NCBI RefSeq assembly: GCF_000424265.1
Contig: NZ_AUJO01000001.1
Coordinates: 372,001 to 436,000 of the forward strand
Source: Butyrivibrio sp. WCD3002
GTDB lineage: Bacteria; Bacillota; Clostridia; Lachnospirales; Lachnospiraceae
Length of the DNA: 64,000 nucleotides
Reading direction: 5' to 3'
Shown here: piece after piece, positions 16,708 through 24,402 of the stretch
Layout of the letters: every line of letters begins with the position of its first letter
Numbering within the stretch: position 1 is the stretch's first letter
Notes under the pieces: generated by a model
Seen by the model: the letters and a program-made list of their open reading frames with translations, nothing else
Told to the model about the DNA's origin: nothing
The model's database searches: none
Program-made: the position numbers and the translations under genes

Positions 16708-18354
16708 ATGAAAAACAGACCTGTATTTGTTATTGGACATAAGAATCCCGATACTGATTCAATTTGCGCAGCTATCTGTTATGCAAATCTGAAAAGTAAA
16801 TTGACGGGAGAGCATTATGAAGCAAGACGATGTGGACATCTTAATGAGGAAACACAGTTTGTTTTAAACAGATTTGGCGTGCAATCTCCTATATATACCA
16901 AGGATGTGCGTACTCAGGTTTGCGATATGGAGATAAGAGACCTCCACGCAGAAAATGATGAAATTTCACTTAAGCGTGCATGGGAGAGAATGAAGGATGA
17001 AAATGTAGTTACTCTCTGTATCACTAAGGATGGAAAACTTGAGGGACTTGTAACTACCAATGATATCATGGAGACCTGTATGGATGTTCATGATGCCAGC
17101 ATTTTGTCAGAAGCAGGCACAAGCTACGGAAATATTGTGGATACTCTGGATGGAGCTATGCTTGTGGGCGATAAGTCTGAGAAGTTTACATCAGGAAAGG
17201 TTCTGATAGCTACTGCATCCCCGGAAATAATGGAAGAGGTTATTGATCCCGGTGATATTGTTATCTGCGGTAACAGATACGAAACTCAGCTCGTTGCCAT
17301 TGAAAACGAAGCTTCATGTATCGTGGTATGTATCGAAAGCAAGGTAACAAATACTATTCAGAAGCTGGCAGAGGAGCGTGGCTGCAGGATAATCACAACT
17401 CCCTATGACACCTTTACTGTTGCCAGACTTATAAATGAAAGTGCACCTGTTGGTTCTGTGATGAAGAAGGATCAGCTTGTTACTTTTCATATGAATGATT
17501 TCATAGAAGATATCCAGCAGACCATGGCCCAGGTAAGACACAGATATTTCCCTGTTCTTGATGAGAAAGAGAACTTTGTGGGAATGATCTCACGTCGTAA
17601 TTTACTTGGTGCTAAGAAGAAGCAGATAATTCTTGTTGACCATAATGAGAAGAGCCAGACAGTAGATGGTATTGATAATGCGGAAATCCTTGAGATAATT
17701 GACCACCACAGACTTGGATCTTCCATAGAGACTGCTAACCCTGTATTTTTCAGAAATCAGCCTCTTGGTTCATCCTGCACGATTATCTATTCAATGTATA
17801 AAGAAGCAGGTATTGCTGTTGATAAAATTACAGCTTCGCTTATGCTTTCTGCGATTATCTCTGATACCCTTATGTACAGGTCACCTACCTGCACAGAGAT
17901 TGATAAGCAGGCGGGAAAAGAGCTTGCTCAGATAGCTGAGATTGATGTGGAAGAATTTGCAAGGGAAATGTTCAGGGCAGGTTCAAACCTTGGAAGCAAG
18001 ACACCCAAGCAGATTGTTCATCAGGACTTTAAGAAATTTACCGTTGAAGACAAGAATATTGGTATAGGTCAGATCAATTCCATGAGCGCAGAGGAGCTTG
18101 CCGAAATTAAGGAGAGAGTACTTCCTGAGCTTGAAGATATTATGAAGAGTGACGGACTTGATATGATCTTCTTTATGATGACCAACATTATAGCTGAGTC
18201 CTCTATTATTGCTTTTGCAGGAAACAAGGCAGAAAATATCATCGACACCGGATTCCATGTAGAAGCAGGAAGCGAGCACACAGCGTTATTAAAGGGTGTT
18301 GTATCAAGAAAAAAACAATTATTGCCAACTATTGTAGAAGCACTGCAGCAATAA
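16708..18354 (+). CDS. CBS/DRTGG-containing manganese-dependent inorganic pyrophosphatase (family II)
   Basis: A 548-aa cytoplasmic family II pyrophosphatase, which hydrolyses PPi to phosphate. The DHH-type core is split: residues 1-65 carry GHKNPDTDSICAA with metal-binding His and Asp residues; the regulatory insert (about 70-300) has two CBS segments flanking a DRTGG domain; the core resumes with ILVDHNE and EIIDHHR near residue 335. The C-terminal DHHA2 part has SRKKQ near the end, the substrate-binding signature. CBS domains let adenine nucleotides tune the enzyme; the DRTGG-containing type is known to respond to diadenosine polyphosphates. GGAGA lies before the ATG. Not obviously in an operon. 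Confidence 0.92.
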   Translation: MKNRPVFVIGHKNPDTDSICAAICYANLKSKLTGEHYEARRCGHLNEETQFVLNRFGVQSPIYTKDVRTQVCDMEIRDLHAENDEISLKRAWERMKDENVVTLCITKDGKLEGLVTTNDIMETCMDVHDASILSEAGTSYGNIVDTLDGAMLVGDKSEKFTSGKVLIATASPEIMEEVIDPGDIVICGNRYETQLVAIENEASCIVVCIESKVTNTIQKLAEERGCRIITTPYDTFTVARLINESAPVGSVMKKDQLVTFHMNDFIEDIQQTMAQVRHRYFPVLDEKENFVGMISRRNLLGAKKKQIILVDHNEKSQTVDGIDNAEILEIIDHHRLGSSIETANPVFFRNQPLGSSCTIIYSMYKEAGIAVDKITASLMLSAIISDTLMYRSPTCTEIDKQAGKELAQIAEIDVEEFAREMFRAGSNLGSKTPKQIVHQDFKKFTVEDKNIGIGQINSMSAEELAEIKERVLPELEDIMKSDGLDMIFFMMTNIIAESSIIAFAGNKAENIIDTGFHVEAGSEHTALLKGVVSRKKQLLPTIVEALQQ

Positions 18355-18363
18355 TGTAATATG

Positions 18364-18372
18364 TGGTATAAT
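18364..18372 (+). promoter_or_regulatory. Extended -10 promoter for the transglutaminase gene
   Basis: TG-G-TATAAT at 18364-18372 is a consensus extended -10 immediately after the preceding stop codon. It places the transcript start near 18379 and supports the ATG at 18406. Confidence 0.55.
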
Positions 18373-18405
18373 ATATATGTATTACATTGTATTGGGGCAG
18401 TTAGT

Positions 18406-19968
18406 ATGAGATATATCTTTAAAAATAAGTTTCATCATTGTAAGAAACAGGCTTTATGGCCTGCTATTTTCGCTGCAATGATGATTCTTTTTTTATCGAA
18501 TTTTACCGTTTTAGCATCATCCGTAAGTGAAGATTCAGGGACCATAAATATTCAGAATTCAAATGTATTTTATATGGTCAATCCGCTTTATGCAGGACTT
18601 GTTAATGAAAATGAGCTTAACAGGCTTCCGGCAGTATCAGTAACTCCTGAAAATCTTTTATCTGCTGATAAATGCAGTAGTACTGATGAAATGGCTGAAG
18701 AGCTTCGGAATAATATGGCCGCCAGAAAAGAGACGGTTTATGTTTATTTTGAGCTGCCTGGAACAAATTATAACGCGACACAGCTTGTGAACATGGAGTC
18801 TGATGTTCTCAAAAAGGCTGTTACGCATATTGTTGGCGGCGCCGGTAATATGGGTGATTATCTCAAATGGGGTTACAGTGGTGTCGGCATGCAGGTATCC
18901 TATGGTAAATCATCGGGTAATACCATAGGAACCCTTACATACAAATTTACATATTATACAACTGCAGCTCAGGAGGCTCAGGTTACAAGTAAGGTTAATT
19001 CAATATCATCCAGCCTGAATCTTGCTTCAAAGGGTGAGTATGAAAAGATAGAAGCTGTATATGAATATGTATGTAATAACGTTAAATATAATTATGGAAA
19101 ATCAAATATCAAATACAGCTGCTTTGCTGCAGCAATAAATAACAGTGCTGTATGTCAGGGCTATTCTCTGTTGATTTACAGACTTCTCAATGATGCAGGT
19201 GTTGATTGCAGACTTGTGGCAGGAAATACCTCCAGCGGTAATCATGGCTGGAATATTGTAAGAGTCGGAAATCTATATTATAACCTTGATAGTACCTGGG
19301 ATGCAGGAAAGAAGCTCAGCACATATAAGTATTACATGAAGTGTGACAAAAACTTCGTAGATCATAAAAGGTGGTCTGATTATTCCTCTTCATCTTTCTA
19401 TGCTGCATTTCCTATGAGTTCCAGAGATTACGACTATGGAACAGGCTCAGAGAGTGAAACCGAAAAGCTGAAGGGACTTAAAATTGTAAAAGCAAATCTT
19501 AAGCTTGCCAAGGGTGAGACGGCCGTAATTAAGGTGGATTCAAAACCCAACGGAGTTAAGCTTAAGGGGTTAAAGTATAAGAGCAGTAATAAGAAGGTTG
19601 CTAAGGTTGATTCATCCGGAAAGGTTACCGCGGTAAAGGCCGGAACCTGTATAATTACAGTTTCTACAAGTGATGGTGCTATTTCTGATAAGTGCTATGT
19701 AACGGTAACAAAGGATTCCGCTGTAAAAACCTTAAAGCTGTCTAAGAAAAAGCTTTCGCTGAAGAAGGGAAGTAAGTTTAAGCTTTCTGCAAAGATTAAA
19801 CCTGCAGCAGCGTCTAAAACAAAGCTCAAGTGGGAGAGTAGCGATAAGAGTATTGCCAAGGTAAGCAGTAAAGGTGTTGTAACTGCTAAAAAAGCCGGAA
19901 CCTGTACAATTACAGTTAAGACGAAGAATGGCCAAAAGGTTGCCACCTGCAAGGTTACAGTTAAATAA
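18406..19968 (+). CDS. Secreted transglutaminase-like protein with two Ig-like (Big_2) domains
   Basis: A 520-aa exported protein. A hydrophobic signal segment (about 17-37) precedes a domain of about 170 residues and a transglutaminase-like cysteine-protease fold: VCQGYS with Cys near 250, HGWN with His near 280, and NLDSTWD with Asp near 295, the expected Cys-His-Asp triad. Two C-terminal Big_2-type repeats (about 365-445 and 445-520) share KVTAVKAGTCIITV and VVTAKKAGTCTITV. Proteins of this type act on or bind the cell surface; the bond cleaved or formed is unknown. ATG at 18406 is favoured because the frame before it overlaps the promoter. The ribosome site is weak (GGGGCAG). The gene ends at a bidirectional terminator. 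Confidence 0.85.
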   Translation: MRYIFKNKFHHCKKQALWPAIFAAMMILFLSNFTVLASSVSEDSGTINIQNSNVFYMVNPLYAGLVNENELNRLPAVSVTPENLLSADKCSSTDEMAEELRNNMAARKETVYVYFELPGTNYNATQLVNMESDVLKKAVTHIVGGAGNMGDYLKWGYSGVGMQVSYGKSSGNTIGTLTYKFTYYTTAAQEAQVTSKVNSISSSLNLASKGEYEKIEAVYEYVCNNVKYNYGKSNIKYSCFAAAINNSAVCQGYSLLIYRLLNDAGVDCRLVAGNTSSGNHGWNIVRVGNLYYNLDSTWDAGKKLSTYKYYMKCDKNFVDHKRWSDYSSSSFYAAFPMSSRDYDYGTGSESETEKLKGLKIVKANLKLAKGETAVIKVDSKPNGVKLKGLKYKSSNKKVAKVDSSGKVTAVKAGTCIITVSTSDGAISDKCYVTVTKDSAVKTLKLSKKKLSLKKGSKFKLSAKIKPAAASKTKLKWESSDKSIAKVSSKGVVTAKKAGTCTITVKTKNGQKVATCKVTVK

Positions 19969-19979
19969 AATTAAACACA

Positions 19980-20016
19980 AAAATGGGTAAGCATAGCGAG
20001 TGCTTACCCATTTTCG
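19980..20016. terminator. Bidirectional terminator between convergent genes
   Basis: AAAATGGGTAAGCA (19980-19993) pairs perfectly with TGCTTACCCATTTT (20001-20014) around a seven-base loop. The A tract on one side and T tract on the other fit use from both strands, ending the + gene at 19968 and the minus gene at 20059. Confidence 0.88.
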
Positions 20017-20058
20017 TCTTATGATTAAGGAAAGGAATGATCCTAAAGGATTCTAAGA

Positions 20059-20241
20059 TTAGCTTACAAAGAATTCTTCAGCGATTGTCTCCATATAAAT
20101 TTCACGTTGTTCCTTCGGAATATCATATTCATCCATTGCTTCGGCAACTGACCAATGCTGTCTTCCGATTGATCTTACCATGTTCCTGATAATTGAATAA
20201 TTGACAATACTATCGTTATTTTCAACGGTAATTGTAGACAT
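20059..20241 (-). CDS. Small hypothetical protein behind a palindromic operator
   Basis: A 60-aa acidic soluble protein that I do not recognise, beginning MSTITVENNDSIVNYSIIRN and ending EEFFVS. It has no membrane segment and is probably helical. ATG at 20241 is chosen because AAGGGGAG lies seven bases upstream on the minus strand; the longer frame from 20268 has no ribosome site. A good minus-strand promoter (TTGAAT, 16 bases, TACAAT) carries a perfect 20-bp palindrome over its -10. It is one of only two minus-strand protein genes here. Function unknown; it could be a small regulatory or stress protein. Confidence 0.6.
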   Translation of the reverse strand: MSTITVENNDSIVNYSIIRNMVRSIGRQHWSVAEAMDEYDIPKEQREIYMETIAEEFFVS

Positions 20242-20301
20242 AAAAAGACTCCCCTTATAAACAAACACTTTTCATACATGTAGTTGTTTTTGTTTTGTTC
20301 T

Positions 20302-20321
20302 TACTACAATATATTGTAGTA
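20302..20321. promoter_or_regulatory. Perfect 20-bp palindrome over the -10 of the minus-strand promoter
   Basis: TACTACAATATATTGTAGTA is its own reverse complement. On the minus strand it contains the -10 TACAAT (20318-20313), and TTGAAT lies 16 bases upstream (20340-20335). A dimeric repressor bound here would block the small gene at 20241. The TACA/TGTA arms recall BlaI/CopY-type operators, but the spacing differs; the regulator is not known. Confidence 0.6.
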
Positions 20322-20473
20322 CATAAATGAAAAAATTCAACAGATTAATTCTAAAAAAATAAATATTATTTTTATGTTTTTTTAATCGTTATAATATAGT
20401 CTTAAACTTGTTAATTATATGTAATTTTGATAAAATAATAGCGGTAAACTGTGGCTCTCTTAGGGTAAAGAAT

Positions 20474-21232
20474 ATGATAAAAACTTATATTGTGGAGAGA
20501 GAAGAGTTTCAGATTTCGGGGGAATTATATTTACCGGATGATTCCAGGGGACGATATCCTATAGTGATCATGTCACATGGATTCGGTGGAGATCGCGAGG
20601 GAACGAGACCCTACGCGGAAATTCTGGTAAAGGAAGGAATAGGCTGCTATATATTTGATTTTTGCGGTGGTGGCTTATCTTCTAAAAGTGACGGAAAAAT
20701 GACTGATATGTCAGTGCTTACAGAGAGTGCTGATATAGAGGCTGTTATCCGGGATATTAGGAAAGCGCCTTTTGCTGACAGGAAAAATATATTTTTGATG
20801 GGTGTAAGTCAGGGCGGCGTTGCATCCACCATAGCAGCAGTTGAAGCAGGCGAAGATGTAAAGGCTATGGTCCTTCTTTATCCTGCTTATGTGCTTTTCG
20901 ATGATGCAAAGGAAAAATATCCATCTGAGGATTTAATAGAAGATACATCAACGGTTTTCGGTCTTCCGGTTGGAAGGAGATATTACGAGGATGCTCTTTC
21001 ATTAAATATAGATGATTATATGGTCAAGTTTAGTGGAAATGTCCTTATACTTCATGGAAACGTGGATCAGGTAGTGCCTATTTCATACAGCATAAATGCC
21101 AGAAAGAAATTTCCTGCTGCGAAGATAATTCAGATTACCGATGCCGGACATGGTTTTTATGGTAAAGAGGTTGTTAAAGCAGGTAAAGAAATGGTATCAT
21201 TTATAGAGGAGAACTTAAAATTTTCCACTTGA
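20474..21232 (+). CDS. Alpha/beta hydrolase
   Basis: A 252-aa cytoplasmic serine hydrolase. It shows an oxyanion strand (MSHGFGGDREGT), the nucleophile elbow GVSQGGVA with Ser near 113, an acid candidate in HGNVDQVVP, and GHGFYG with the histidine near the end. There is no signal peptide. The size and motifs fit acyl-ester hydrolases of the BAAT/AXE1-related group; feruloyl esterase or a general carboxylesterase are both possible. ATG at 20474 is chosen over an earlier in-frame start because the family begins with a short strand such as MIKTYIVEREEFQISGELYLP. The ribosome site is weak. TATAAT at 20390-20395 may be its -10. The next small gene starts 29 bases downstream. Confidence 0.8.
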   Translation: MIKTYIVEREEFQISGELYLPDDSRGRYPIVIMSHGFGGDREGTRPYAEILVKEGIGCYIFDFCGGGLSSKSDGKMTDMSVLTESADIEAVIRDIRKAPFADRKNIFLMGVSQGGVASTIAAVEAGEDVKAMVLLYPAYVLFDDAKEKYPSEDLIEDTSTVFGLPVGRRYYEDALSLNIDDYMVKFSGNVLILHGNVDQVVPISYSINARKKFPAAKIIQITDAGHGFYGKEVVKAGKEMVSFIEENLKFST

Positions 21233-21261
21233 AAAAGTTTAATATTACGGGGGAATTATCC

Positions 21262-21531
21262 ATGAGCAGTTTTTTTGAAAATATCGATGCAGATGAAATC
21301 AGAAGCAGTGCTGAGAAAATAATTGAGATTACAGGCGATGGGGCAAAGCGAGCATACACTAAGGCTAAGGATGGTTATAATGGACTTAGTGACGATACTA
21401 AAAAGGCTATCACTCTTGGTGTTACGGTATTTGCGATAGTTATCGCCGTTGCCGGAATTTTCTATTTGCTTGGAAAACGCTCAGGAAAAAAAGAGAAATA
21501 CGAATTTGAATATGAGGAATGGGATGGCTGA
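21262..21531 (+). CDS. Small single-pass membrane protein
   Basis: An 89-aa protein with an amphipathic N-terminal region (MSSFFENIDADEIRSSAEKI), one transmembrane helix (about 52-72, rich in Val, Ile and Ala), and a charged tail (GKKEKYEFEYEEWDG). I do not recognise a family. ATG at 21262 is chosen because GGGGGAA lies about seven bases upstream; an earlier in-frame TTG overlaps the hydrolase stop. It is probably co-transcribed with the hydrolase. The stop codon is part of a perfect AT-rich hairpin (GAAAATCTT at 21530-21538 and AAGATTTTC at 21544-21552), which may end the transcript. Confidence 0.55.
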   Translation: MSSFFENIDADEIRSSAEKIIEITGDGAKRAYTKAKDGYNGLSDDTKKAITLGVTVFAIVIAVAGIFYLLGKRSGKKEKYEFEYEEWDG

Positions 21532-21561
21532 AAATCTTAATTCAAGATTTTCTCATTTCGC

Positions 21562-21590
21562 TTGAATATCGTTTTCTGTTGTGATAACAT
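21562..21590 (+). promoter_or_regulatory. Candidate promoter for tRNA-Leu
   Basis: TTGAAT at 21562-21567 and TAACAT at 21585-21590 are 17 bases apart; each matches consensus at four positions. Transcription would begin about 20 bases before the tRNA. Confidence 0.4.
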
Positions 21591-21615
21591 TAACAGGTCG
21601 CGAATTTAATAGCGC

Positions 21616-21698
21616 GCCGGTGTGTCGGAATGGCAGACGATGCAGACTCAAAATCTGTTGTCCTCACGGGCGTGTGGGTTCAAGTCCCACCACCGGCA
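21616..21698 (+). tRNA. tRNA-Leu (CAA anticodon)
   Basis: An 83-base class II tRNA. The acceptor arm GCCGGTG pairs with CACCGGC, the D arm is TCG...CGA, the anticodon stem GCAGA/TCTGT encloses CTCAAAA with anticodon CAA at 21649-21651, there is a long variable arm typical of leucine tRNA, and the T arm is GTGGG-TTCAAGT-CCCAC. The discriminator base is A and the CCA end is not encoded. A terminator follows. Confidence 0.95.
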
Positions 21699-21712
21699 TT
21701 ATTTTGTTGATT

Positions 21713-21746
21713 AAAGAACAGCACCTAAATGTTGCTGTTCTTTTTT
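21713..21746 (+). terminator. Terminator after tRNA-Leu
   Basis: AAAGAACAGCA (21713-21723) pairs with TGCTGTTCTTT (21733-21743), with nine bases in the loop, and continues into a T tract. Confidence 0.88.
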
Positions 21747-21809
21747 ATTTCATTGTGAAATCTTTTTATATATCTGAAAAATATAATCCCTAGTATTTTT
21801 GCACAAATA

Positions 21810-21907
21810 AAGGAAACGAAAATTAGTAAATACGTTTCTTGATATAAAAAGTCTATGATGATACTATAAAATCAAGGAAACCAAAATAGGAAAATGACGT
21901 TTCCGAG
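21810..21907 (+). promoter_or_regulatory. Promoter and duplicated operator of the GH2 operon
   Basis: A promoter TTGATA (21839-21844), 17 bases, TACTAT (21862-21867) is flanked by two copies of one composite element. Copy 1 starts AAGGAAACG at 21810 and ends ACGTTTC at 21838, overlapping the -35. Copy 2 starts AAGGAAACC at 21874 and ends ACGTTTCC at 21904, downstream of the transcript start. Each copy has inverted GGAAAC/GTTTC arms. The layout suits a sugar-responsive LacI-type repressor that binds both sites, possibly with looping. No regulator gene is adjacent. Confidence 0.65.
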
Positions 21908-21918
21908 CGGGGGTAAAC

Positions 21919-24402
21919 ATGAGAAAAACACTGTACTTGAATAATGACTGGAAGTTTTCAGAAATATTTGAAGATAAAATGATAAGCCCTGACTATGATG
22001 ATAATCACATGGAGAGCATCAGGATTCCACATTCTGTTGTGACAACGCCATTTAATTATTTTGATGATGCATTATATCAGAAGGTCAGCTGCTACAGGAG
22101 AATTTTTACAGCTGACAGCAGATGGAAGGAAAAGCGCGTTGCGGTTACTTTTATGGGTGCTGCTCATGAAGCAACAGTATATATAAATGGAGAACTGCTT
22201 GGAACACATTCTTCAGGTTATACTGCATTTTCCTTTGATATTAGTGACAAGCTTAGGTATGATCAGCCAAACTGCATAGTGGTAAAGCTTGATTCGAGAG
22301 AGAGTCTTAATATTCCGCCCTTTGGTTTTGTTATCGATTATATGACCTATGGTGGGTTATACAGAGATGTACTTTTGGAAGTAACAGAGAAGACATACAT
22401 TCAGGATCTGTTTGTTTCTACTGACGTTTCAGATGTTTATGCCGGAAATGCAGATGATGTAGAACCGGCGGCTGTAGGTACATTTCTTCATGTTAAGACA
22501 GAAGTTGGTGGAGATACCTCGGGCTGTGTTATAAAGCATGCTATAAAGCGAATAAGCGGAGACATTCCGTCAGATTATAAAGATGAATATAAGGATTTTA
22601 AGGAACTGGTAGAAATACCCGCAGCGAAACTGGTGCCATTTGATTTTCATACGATGCCGGTAGTCTTGTGGGATGTTACTAATCCGGCTCTGTATCAGCT
22701 TAGAACTCAGATACTTAGAAATGATGAGCTTATTGATGAAAAGACAGAGATCTTTGGATTTAGAAGTATGAAGTTCCATGCTGATGGATTTTACTTGAAT
22801 GGAAGAAAGCTAAAGATACGAGGCCTCAACAGACATCAGTCTTATCCCTATGTAGGATATGCGATGCCTGCGACACTTCAGGAGTTTGATGCGAAGATAT
22901 TAAAAGAAGAGCTCCTTGTAAATGCTGTAAGAACCTCTCATTATCCGCAGTCACAGGATTTTATAGACGAATGTGACAGGCTCGGAATTCTTGTGTTTAT
23001 GGAGTTCCCGGGCTGGCAGCATATTGGAGATGAGTCGTGGAAGGAACAGGCTCTTGTAAACGAGAGGGAGATGATAATCCAGTACAGAAATCATCCTTCA
23101 ATTTTTATCTGGGGTGTCAGGATCAATGAATCAGCTGATGACGAAGAGTTTTACAAGAGGACAAATGATCTTTCCCATGAGCTTGATCCTTCAAGAGCAA
23201 CAGGCGGCGTAAGAGCCGGTACAAAAATGCAGCTTCTTGAAGATGTATATACCTACAACGATTTTTCATTCGATGGTAAAAAGCCCGGATGTCAGAAGAA
23301 AAAAGCTGTTACTCCGGATATGAATAAGGCATATCTTGTAACTGAATATAACGGCCATATGTATCCTACAAAGAGCTTCGATGATGAGATACATAGAAGC
23401 GACCATGCTATGAGACATATAAAGGTAATGGATGCCATTGCTTCTGAGTCTGATGTGGCAGGCGGTTTTGGTTGGTGCATGTTTGACTACAATACGCATA
23501 AGGATTTTGGATCAGGTGACAGAATCTGCTATCACGGCGTTATGGATATGTTCAGAAATCCCAAAATGGCTGCGGTTTCTTATGCGATGCAGGGAGATTC
23601 AGAGCCTGTTCTGGAGCTTACATCCTCGATGGATATCGGAGAGCATCCGGAGTGCATAAGAGGAGATATTTGGATCCTTACAAATGCCGATTCCGTGAAA
23701 ATGTATAAAAATGATGTTTTCATCAAAGAGTACAAAAGAGAGGATTCGCCCTTTAAGAACATTAAGCACGGTCCGATTCTTGTAGATGATTTTATTGGTG
23801 ATCAGCTGGCTCAGAATGAGAAGTTTTCAAAGGGAATGGCTGAAAAGGTAAAGCATGCTCTTAATACTGCTGCCAGATACGGTATGGGAGGTCTTGGCCT
23901 TTCAGACATGATAACCGGCGGAAGAATGATGGCTTTTCATGGTATGAGCTTTAAGGATATAGTTGATCTCTATCAGAAGTACATCGGTGACTGGGGCGGA
24001 AAAGCAACCAGCTTCAGGTTTGAAGCAATAAAGAACGGAGAAGTGGTAAAAACGATTGTAAAAGAGACTGTTTCATCCGTAAATCTGATATGTGAAGTAA
24101 GCAGTACCGAGCTCAACGATGACAGATCCTATGATGTGGCACAGATCAGAATAAAAGCAGTTGATCAGAACGGAAATGTTATTCCTTATTTTGCCGAATC
24201 ACTGCGACTTAAGACTGAAGGAGCAGTTGAACTGATAGGACCTAAGCATGTTCCTCTTCGAGGAGGAATGGCCGGTGCATATGTTAAGACAAGAAGACGA
24301 CAGGGATCAACCGGTAAGCTTTTTATAAAGCTGGATGCCTGCGAGAAAATAAAGAAAGAAATAGTTTTTCATGTAAAGGAAGGTGTAGAAACGAATGTCT
24401 GA
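21919..24402 (+). CDS. Glycoside hydrolase family 2 enzyme (beta-galactosidase/glucuronidase type)
   Basis: An 827-aa GH2 enzyme without a signal peptide, hence cytoplasmic. The N-terminal sugar-binding domain (about 1-180) has the family pattern YRRIFTADSRWKEKRV and the YINGELLGTHSSGYTAF strand; an immunoglobulin-like domain follows, then the TIM barrel (about 290-580) with KIRGLNRHQSYPYVG. The acid/base is Glu404 in WGVRINES, and the likely nucleophile is Glu476 in VTEYNGH. A C-terminal extension of about 230 residues, rich in beta strands, is longer than in short GH2 members. It starts the operon; the next gene overlaps by eight bases. It probably hydrolyses a glycoside imported by the GPH symporter two genes on; the exact sugar is unknown. 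Confidence 0.9.
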   Translation: MRKTLYLNNDWKFSEIFEDKMISPDYDDNHMESIRIPHSVVTTPFNYFDDALYQKVSCYRRIFTADSRWKEKRVAVTFMGAAHEATVYINGELLGTHSSGYTAFSFDISDKLRYDQPNCIVVKLDSRESLNIPPFGFVIDYMTYGGLYRDVLLEVTEKTYIQDLFVSTDVSDVYAGNADDVEPAAVGTFLHVKTEVGGDTSGCVIKHAIKRISGDIPSDYKDEYKDFKELVEIPAAKLVPFDFHTMPVVLWDVTNPALYQLRTQILRNDELIDEKTEIFGFRSMKFHADGFYLNGRKLKIRGLNRHQSYPYVGYAMPATLQEFDAKILKEELLVNAVRTSHYPQSQDFIDECDRLGILVFMEFPGWQHIGDESWKEQALVNEREMIIQYRNHPSIFIWGVRINESADDEEFYKRTNDLSHELDPSRATGGVRAGTKMQLLEDVYTYNDFSFDGKKPGCQKKKAVTPDMNKAYLVTEYNGHMYPTKSFDDEIHRSDHAMRHIKVMDAIASESDVAGGFGWCMFDYNTHKDFGSGDRICYHGVMDMFRNPKMAAVSYAMQGDSEPVLELTSSMDIGEHPECIRGDIWILTNADSVKMYKNDVFIKEYKREDSPFKNIKHGPILVDDFIGDQLAQNEKFSKGMAEKVKHALNTAARYGMGGLGLSDMITGGRMMAFHGMSFKDIVDLYQKYIGDWGGKATSFRFEAIKNGEVVKTIVKETVSSVNLICEVSSTELNDDRSYDVAQIRIKAVDQNGNVIPYFAESLRLKTEGAVELIGPKHVPLRGGMAGAYVKTRRRQGSTGKLFIKLDACEKIKKEIVFHVKEGVETNV

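Noticed and set aside
21581-21793. A 70-codon ORF across 21.6-21.8 kb.
   Set aside because: It runs through the tRNA-Leu gene and its terminator and has no ribosome site.
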